This document shows positions 1-3,603 of a stretch of DNA of 5,211 nucleotides, piece by piece (within the stretch, counting starts at the first letter, position 1; every line of letters starts with the position of its first letter). The stretch spans positions 102,695 to 107,905 of the forward strand of contig DDGE01000024.1 in NCBI GenBank assembly GCA_002337545.1, read 5' to 3'. Source of the DNA: Phycisphaerales bacterium UBA1910. Lineage in GTDB: Bacteria; Planctomycetota; Phycisphaerae; Phycisphaerales; UBA1924. Made by a program: the position numbers and the translations under genes. Under the pieces are notes generated by a model. The model was given only the letters and a program-made list of their open reading frames with translations. It ran no database searches and was not told the DNA's origin.

Positions 1-780
1 GCCCCGGCCGGGATGTTCGAGTGTCAGGCCAGCTAAATCGGCAGATCTCGCCGAGGGCATCCTGACGAGGAGCGAGTCACCGATTCCAAGTGCACCTGCG
101 AGCTGCGGCTGGCAGATACCACATTCGTGCTCAGGCACCCCGTGCTCGTTGCAGAAGAGAGCCGGAATGCTCCCGGTTTGCGTTGGCGGTGCAGCAGCAT
201 CGTCGTGGAGTGACGGATTGCAAAGATGGCACTCATCTTCGTAGAGCCCGTGCTCATCGCAGTACGGACGGGTAGCATCTTCCAACTGCGGCTGACAGAT
301 CCAGCACCGATCCTCATAGCGATCGTGCTCAGCACACCAGAGTCGACCAGCATCACGCTTCGAAGCATCGCAGATGAAGCACGCCTCGTCGGTACCGTGC
401 CCGTGCAGTCCGCCCATCGCTTCACTCGTATCACTTCCATTCGTGCCGCGTGTGGGATCGCAGATGTGGCATTCATCCTCGTAGAGATGGTGCTCCTCGC
501 AATACGCACGAGAAGCGTCTTCAAGCTGCGGTTGGCATATCCAGCAACGATCCTCGTACCGGGCGTGCTCGCTGCACCACAGGCGGCCAGCGTCACGCTT
601 CGTGGCGTCACACACGAAGCAGGTCTCGCCGTTCTTGTGAGAATGCGCAACTTGAGTCGCATCAGTAGCGTGTGCACCGCCGGATGTTGATGATGCTTCC
701 TGTCCCCGGTCGCACCCGCCTAGCAGGAATGCTGTTGTAAATAGGCAAAATAGTGTAATGATGCCGTGTGATGGTTTCAC
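1..780 (-). CDS. RND heavy-metal efflux periplasmic adaptor, N-terminal part (CzcB/CusB type)
   Basis: Partial gene: 260 codons are open from the GTG at 780 to the left edge, so the C-terminus is outside. The start is supported by AAGGAGA at 787-793, six bases upstream, and by a GTGA overlap with the preceding tolC-like gene. Residues 2-23 form a lipoprotein signal ending Leu-Leu-Gly-Gly-Cys23. Residues 45-110 and 125-190 are a duplicated Cys/His-rich block; a fifth copy of its core lies at 209-227 and runs into a GALGIGDSLLVRMPSA-like stretch (229-244). That ending resembles the entry to the adaptor core in planctomycete CzcB-type proteins. The product should link the inner-membrane pump to the outer-membrane channel and move divalent metal out of the periplasm. 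The Cys/His modules could bind metal; that is inference. The hairpin, lipoyl and beta-barrel domains of the family are not visible here. Confident it is a gene, fairly confident of the family. Confidence 0.88.
   Translation of the reverse strand, partial: MKPSHGIITLFCLFTTAFLLGGCDRGQEASSTSGGAHATDATQVAHSHKNGETCFVCDATKRDAGRLWCSEHARYEDRCWICQPQLEDASRAYCEEHHLYEDECHICDPTRGTNGSDTSEAMGGLHGHGTDEACFICDASKRDAGRLWCAEHDRYEDRCWICQPQLEDATRPYCDEHGLYEDECHLCNPSLHDDAAAPPTQTGSIPALFCNEHGVPEHECGICQPQLAGALGIGDSLLVRMPSARSADLAGLTLEHPGRG
211..648 (-). repeat. Tandem duplication of a Cys/His-rich module, 240-bp period
   Basis: Two blocks, 451-648 (residues 45-110) and 211-408 (residues 125-190), are offset by exactly 80 codons. 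Residues 54-109 and 134-189 are identical at 46 of 56 positions by eye. Each block reads HxH, CxxC, then two copies of C-x2-H-x6-C-x2-C followed by x-P. Many DNA differences between the copies are at third codon positions, which points to an old duplication kept under protein-level selection. A fifth, single core copy lies at residues 210-223. Confidence 0.93.
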
Positions 781-2183
781 GGTGTGTCTCCTTGATTGGG
801 GTGATCAGAATGTTCGCGGAGCGAATGGGTGTTCAGCGGCTCTGAGATGAGCCCCTCGACCTGCACCTTCGCGGCGTGGTATTCGGCGAGAGCTTCGAGC
901 CTTTGGGTTTCAGTATCGAAAAGGGTGCGCTGCGCATCGAGGACATCGAGGTACGGGAGCTTGCCTTCGTCGTAGGCCCGACGCGTCGCGTCGTATGCGT
1001 CCTTCGCCGCGGGGAGTAGGGCGGCATCAATCGCCTGGGCCTCGTGATACGCGGCGGTCAATCGGGCGTGTGCCCGAACAAGTCGGGTGGCCAAATCGCG
1101 TCGGGAAGCCCGCCCCTCGTCGATCGCTTGTGCTGCTCGGAGCCGGGCGGCCAGTATTCCTCCCTGATTGCGATCGAAGATTGCCAATGGCACGGACACG
1201 GCCACGACGAGACCGACATCTTCGCTCTCTTCGGCATACCGAATGCCAGCACCAGCCGTCACGTCGGAGACGGCTTGAGCCCGTTCGAGAGCGACCACCG
1301 ATGATCGTCGCTCGGTCTCTGCAATCCAACGCTGAACTTCCGGATGGTGCTCAACGAGATCCGTCAGGGCATCGAGCAACGGCACAGGCATCAGGTCATC
1401 CAGCGATCCGATGGCCGTGTCAAAGCCGGGGTCGGTTGCATCCCACATCGCACTGAGTTCACGCCTCGCGGCCTCAAGTTCCCGGCTGAGTCGATCTGCG
1501 GCGATGCGGGTGGATTCGCTTTCGAGCCGGGCCTTGATCTCGTCGATGGGTGAAACATCTCCGGCCTGCACCCGCCGATCGATGACGCGCCGGTTCTCCT
1601 CTGCGAGTGCTTGCGCGCGAACGGCGAACTCAACACGCTGCTGGAGTTCCAGCACCCGCACGAAGCGGGACGCGGTGTCGGTGAGCACGGCCAGCCGCTG
1701 TGCTTCGTAGTCGAGAGCAGCAACAATCCACTGCCCCTCGGCGACCCGCACGCGGCGGAGTCGCTTCCCGCCAAGCTCAAGAAGCTGGCTAAAGGCTATG
1801 GTGGTCTCGGCAGAATCAAAGCCACTCAAGCTTCCAGAGCCCGCGAAGTCTTCGACCTCAATTCCGACGCTTGGATTGGGGGAGAGCCCGGCTTGCAGAC
1901 GACGCGCTTCCGCAATCCTCGGCTCCCAGGCAAGCGATCGAAGTCGCGGGTTGCGTACGAGCGCAGCCGCGAGAGCTTGGCGGAGGGTCAACTGCTCACC
2001 GATGGTGACTACATCCGATCCTGGTCCGACTCGATCAGGGTCCTCCGGTGCTTCGTAACGAGGCATGTCGCGCAAGAGAGGCCTTGCGGCGGGGGGCTCG
2101 AAGTCGAATGGTGACGGCGCGCAGCCGCCCAAAAGGATGGAGACGCCCAGGCAGCAAAACAGCTTTGGTTCAGTAAATCTCAT
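777..2183 (-). CDS. TolC-family outer-membrane lipoprotein of a metal-efflux RND system (CzcC/CusC type)
   Basis: Outer-membrane channel partner of an RND pump, 468 residues from the ATG at 2183. A GTG three codons upstream (2192) is possible, but it has no better ribosome site. Residues 1-21 are a lipoprotein signal ending Leu-Leu-Gly-Gly-Cys21. Two homologous outer-membrane-efflux halves follow, about 66-250 and 265-450, rich in long helices. Family hallmarks visible are FSQLLELGGKR (131-141), VSPIDEIKAR (about 210-219), VPLAIFDRNQGGI (331-343) and the strongly conserved segment YLDVLDAQRTLF (411-422) near the end. Length is normal for CzcC/CusC. The C-terminal tail has several His residues (THSLREHSDH). 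Its TGA overlaps the GTG of the adaptor, and the channel-then-adaptor order matches czcCBA-type operons. The substrate metal cannot be read from this gene. Confidence 0.93.
   Translation of the reverse strand: MRFTEPKLFCCLGVSILLGGCAPSPFDFEPPAARPLLRDMPRYEAPEDPDRVGPGSDVVTIGEQLTLRQALAAALVRNPRLRSLAWEPRIAEARRLQAGLSPNPSVGIEVEDFAGSGSLSGFDSAETTIAFSQLLELGGKRLRRVRVAEGQWIVAALDYEAQRLAVLTDTASRFVRVLELQQRVEFAVRAQALAEENRRVIDRRVQAGDVSPIDEIKARLESESTRIAADRLSRELEAARRELSAMWDATDPGFDTAIGSLDDLMPVPLLDALTDLVEHHPEVQRWIAETERRSSVVALERAQAVSDVTAGAGIRYAEESEDVGLVVAVSVPLAIFDRNQGGILAARLRAAQAIDEGRASRRDLATRLVRAHARLTAAYHEAQAIDAALLPAAKDAYDATRRAYDEGKLPYLDVLDAQRTLFDTETQRLEALAEYHAAKVQVEGLISEPLNTHSLREHSDHPNQGDTP
787..793 (-). promoter_or_regulatory. 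Ribosome binding site of the adaptor gene
   Basis: AAGGAGA on the minus strand sits six bases before the GTG at 780-778. It lies inside the last codons of the tolC-like gene. It fixes the adaptor start and, with the four-base overlap, suggests translational coupling of channel and adaptor. Confidence 0.8.
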
Positions 2184-2241
2184 GTGTTCCACTCGGATAG
2201 AGACGTTGCCCGGCGCACGCCGAGCCTCTGGGAAAGACGAA

Positions 2242-2259
2242 CGCAGTTCATGAACTGCG
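2242..2259 (-). repeat. Perfect 18-bp palindrome in the intercistronic leader; RNA hairpin or attenuator candidate
   Basis: CGCAGTTCATGAACTGCG is its own reverse complement and lies in the 93-base gap between the Cys-rich gene and the tolC-like gene. An outer pair, CTGGGA at 2228-2233 and TCCCAG at 2265-2270, encloses it, so the leader RNA can form a two-tier stem. On the minus strand the inner stem is followed by TTCGTCTTT, a weak T-rich tail. It could be a leaky terminator, an mRNA processing or stability element, or a protein site. Confidence 0.6.
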
Positions 2260-2276
2260 CAGAATCCCAGGCCGTT

Positions 2277-2717
2277 CTAAACGAGCAAAATCACGCTGCG
2301 AAGATGGCAAACACAGAATCCAACGCCCGATAGCACCAATGGTCGGAGGGCGGAAGTCGTACTTGCCGATCTGTCAGTGAGGAACTCCAACCAAAGCAAG
2401 GGCTGATCACCAGGCCCATCAAGAGTCCAATCTTCGTCCGTGTCTTTCTCAAGGCGATCAACGGCGACGATCAACTCGGATTCCACCTCAGTGGACCGGC
2501 AACCGCCGTCGGGGCAGGCAACGCGGTGACTCGATTCGTCGCTGTGCTCCGAGGGAACCGGGCACGGGTCTTCCCCCGGACCGTCGCAGCAGAATTGGTC
2601 GCCGAATTGTGTGGTCGTTGACCCATCAGCACAGATGCAGAGGAACCGCGGGCCGAGCCCGGCTCCCAAGGCGAACCAAAGGGCAAGCAGGATCGAGATG
2701 GACGAGTGGTGTTTCAC
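2277..2717 (-). CDS. Small secreted Cys-rich protein, first gene of the efflux operon
   Basis: I do not recognise a named family. The 146-residue product starts at GTG 2717; no clear Shine-Dalgarno site precedes it and no better start exists. Residues 1-24 look like a signal sequence: a His/Ser-rich start, then a hydrophobic core (ILLALWFALGAGLG). The mature part has nine Cys: C27-x-C29, C43-C44, C52, C68, C73 and C135-x-C137. The middle (about 45-105) is acidic and Gly/Pro-rich, and the end is hydrophobic (SVILLV). It is directly downstream of the operator-promoter and 93 bp ahead of the tolC-like gene, so it should be co-induced with the pump. A periplasmic metal-binding or chaperone role, as CusF plays in cus operons, is plausible by position and Cys content. 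No CusF sequence similarity is visible. The opposite-strand frames lack comparable features. Confidence 0.78.
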   Translation of the reverse strand: MKHHSSISILLALWFALGAGLGPRFLCICADGSTTTQFGDQFCCDGPGEDPCPVPSEHSDESSHRVACPDGGCRSTEVESELIVAVDRLEKDTDEDWTLDGPGDQPLLWLEFLTDRSASTTSALRPLVLSGVGFCVCHLRSVILLV

Positions 2718-2746
2718 GGGTGTGGGTCAATCAGGCTAGCGACTTC

Positions 2747-2774
2747 TTGACTATTACACTACACCGTGTAATAG
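2747..2774 (+). promoter_or_regulatory. Promoter of the repressor gene inside the operator
   Basis: TTGACT (2747-2752) is a near-consensus -35. TAATAG (2769-2774) is a weak -10 at 16-bp spacing. Transcription would start near 2781, giving a leader of about 38 bases that contains the repressor's ribosome site. The -10 overlaps the -35 of the opposite promoter. The hexamers follow from the symmetry of the palindrome, so the exact -10 is uncertain. Confidence 0.6.
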
Positions 2775-2778
2775 TCAA
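2751..2778 (-). promoter_or_regulatory. Promoter of the metal-efflux operon inside the operator
   Basis: This is the mirror image of the repressor promoter: TTGACT at 2778-2773 and TAATAG at 2756-2751 on the minus strand, 16-bp spacing. Transcription would start near 2744, about 27 bases before the GTG of the Cys-rich gene. The two promoters overlap almost completely, so polymerase can occupy only one at a time. Confidence 0.6.
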
Positions 2779-2805
2779 GCGTGGTCCAGCGCTGTTCTAG
2801 AAATT

Positions 2806-2812
2806 GAAGGGG
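2806..2812 (+). promoter_or_regulatory. Ribosome binding site of the repressor gene
   Basis: GAAGGGG ends six bases before the ATG at 2819. It decides the start: an in-frame TTG at 2804 overlaps the site itself and would add only five residues, so ATG 2819 is preferred. Confidence 0.8.
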
Positions 2813-2818
2813 TCCCAC

Positions 2819-3211
2819 ATGGAGTCTTGCCGCCCGAAACTGCCTCTGGATGCTCGCCCGCTGATCGGGGCCCTTGAAGCGGAGCGGGTCGGCACCCTTT
2901 TCAAGAGCTTGGCCCATCCAACCCGACTCCGTCTGCTCCACGCCCTGATTCGGGTTGACGAGCTCAGCGTGGGTGACCTCGCAGACGAAACAGGGATGAC
3001 GGTGCAGGCCATTTCAAATCAGTTGCAACGCCTCGCCGAGGTCGGTGTAGTTGGCAGGCGGCGCGATGGGCTTCAGGCCCTGTACCGTGTGATCGACCCT
3101 TGCATTCCCGTACTGCTCGAACGGGGCTGGTGCCACATCGATGAGTACGACAACGGAACTGCCACGGAAACGCCTCGGGGATCAGCCATGGAAGTCAGTC
3201 AAGACATTTGA
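2819..3211 (+). CDS. ArsR/SmtB-family metal-sensing transcriptional repressor
   Basis: Winged-helix repressor of 130 residues that should release DNA when it binds metal. The family core runs from about residue 20 to 110. FKSLAHPTRLRLLHAL (28-43) is the hallmark first segment. LSVGDLADETGMTVQAISNQLQRL (49-72) is the helix-turn-helix with recognition helix, and VGRRRDGLQALYRV (78-91) is the wing. The alpha-3 Cys box of ArsR/CadC (ELCVCDL) reads ELSVGDL here, so that metal site is absent. From Tyr89 on, the sequence aligns without gaps to the SmtB alpha-5 helix and keeps its metal-site spacing: Asp93, Cys95, His106, Glu109. Cys4 and Cys105 are further possible ligands. The tail after residue 111 is polar. 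It is divergent from the efflux operon and separated by the palindromic operator, so it most likely controls both itself and the pump. The metal is not certain; alpha-5 sensors usually respond to Zn, Co or Ni. Confidence 0.93.
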   Translation: MESCRPKLPLDARPLIGALEAERVGTLFKSLAHPTRLRLLHALIRVDELSVGDLADETGMTVQAISNQLQRLAEVGVVGRRRDGLQALYRVIDPCIPVLLERGWCHIDEYDNGTATETPRGSAMEVSQDI

Positions 3212-3263
3212 GATCCACTGGACACTTCACGGCTCATTTCGACGATCCGGTGTACGGTGGATC
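3212..3263 (+). repeat. Imperfect inverted repeat just after the repressor stop codon
   Basis: GATCCACTGGACAC (3212-3225) and GTGTACGGTGGATC (3250-3263) are complementary at 12 of 14 positions, with a further U-G pair possible in RNA, and are separated by 24 bases. The repeat begins one base after the TGA of the repressor. It could fold at the 3' end of that mRNA. No T-tract follows, so it is not a standard intrinsic terminator. Confidence 0.5.
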
Positions 3264-3533
3264 CAAATGCAAGATGAGCTGCCCGCAGCCACATGATCGC
3301 TTGAAGCATGTTCGATCACTTGAGCAGAAGTGCAATGCTGGAGCCCCTCACGGTGGCTGTCATGGGCCTAGAACTGGCCTTGATTATCCAATCCAAACCA
3401 GTTCGAATCGCATCAGATAATTTTGGATCTAACAACGCAAGTGCCTTTCAGGCAGATGCTTATCAGCAAAAACCGCATCTGCTGCTCGTGGGCCGTGCCA
3501 AGCCAATACAGTCCCCCCCTCTCCGTTAGTTTC
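3264..3533. other. Intergenic stretch without a supportable gene
   Basis: This lies between the repressor and the convergent lectin-domain gene. Short open frames of about 70 codons exist on both strands, but none has a ribosome site with a convincing start, a signal sequence, a domain motif or a repeat. One inverted repeat is present: GCAGATGC (3452-3459) and GCATCTGC (3475-3482), an 8-bp stem with a 15-base loop that contains AAAAA. GATCGCTTGA and GATCACTTGA occur as near-direct repeats around 3296-3325. It could be decayed coding sequence or plain spacer. Confidence 0.5.
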
Positions 3534-3571
3534 AAAAAAACCTCAACGCCGAGTACAGATACTCGACGCTG
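3534..3571 (-). terminator. Rho-independent terminator of the lectin-domain gene
   Basis: On the minus strand, CAGCGTCGAGTA (3571-3560), loop TCTG (3559-3556) and TACTCGGCGTTG (3555-3544) form a 12-bp stem with two G-U pairs. AGG and seven T residues (3540-3534) follow. It lies 33 bases downstream of the TAA at 3604-3606. The plus strand has no T-run after the stem, so it acts only on the leftward transcript. Confidence 0.88.
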
Positions 3572-3603
3572 CGGCGTGATCGGTGCCCCTGTGTATGTCG
3601 GGT

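Larger units (their letters stand above)
2746..2779. promoter_or_regulatory. Operator: perfect 14-6-14 inverted repeat for the ArsR/SmtB-type repressor
   Basis: Left arm CTTGACTATTACAC (2746-2759), spacer TACACC (2760-2765), right arm GTGTAATAGTCAAG (2766-2779). All 14 arm positions are complementary. It lies between the divergent repressor and efflux-operon genes, where ArsR/SmtB-family proteins usually bind. It also contains the promoter elements of both directions, so binding would block RNA polymerase on both sides. That the neighbouring repressor is the ligand is inference from position and symmetry. Confidence 0.88.

Noticed and set aside
33..677. Minus-strand open frame of 214 codons
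   Set aside because: It is out of frame with the supported adaptor gene from GTG 780, has no ribosome site, and its Arg/Ser-rich composition is typical of a shadow frame in high-GC DNA.
226..690. Plus-strand open frame of 154 codons with an internal repeat and hydrophobic stretches
   Set aside because: The repeat merely mirrors the duplicated DNA of the adaptor gene on the other strand. There is no ribosome site and no recognised domain.
1611..2114. Plus-strand open frame of 167 codons
   Set aside because: It is antisense to the clearly recognisable TolC-family gene and has no motif of its own.
2746..2779. MerR-type operator reading of the palindrome
   Set aside because: A TTGAC-containing palindrome over a promoter can suggest MerR control, but the -35/-10 spacing here is 16 bp rather than the lengthened 19-20 bp, and the adjacent regulator is clearly ArsR/SmtB-type.
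3380..3421. Possible promoter, TTGATT and GATAAT
   Set aside because: The hexamers are 30 bp apart, too far for a sigma-70-type promoter, and no gene follows on the plus strand.
3308..3529. Plus-strand frame of 73 codons with a hydrophobic stretch (LEPLTVAVMGLELALII)
   Set aside because: No ribosome site, no recognised family, and a polar, low-information remainder. It could be a decayed gene fragment, but nothing in the sequence supports a specific origin.
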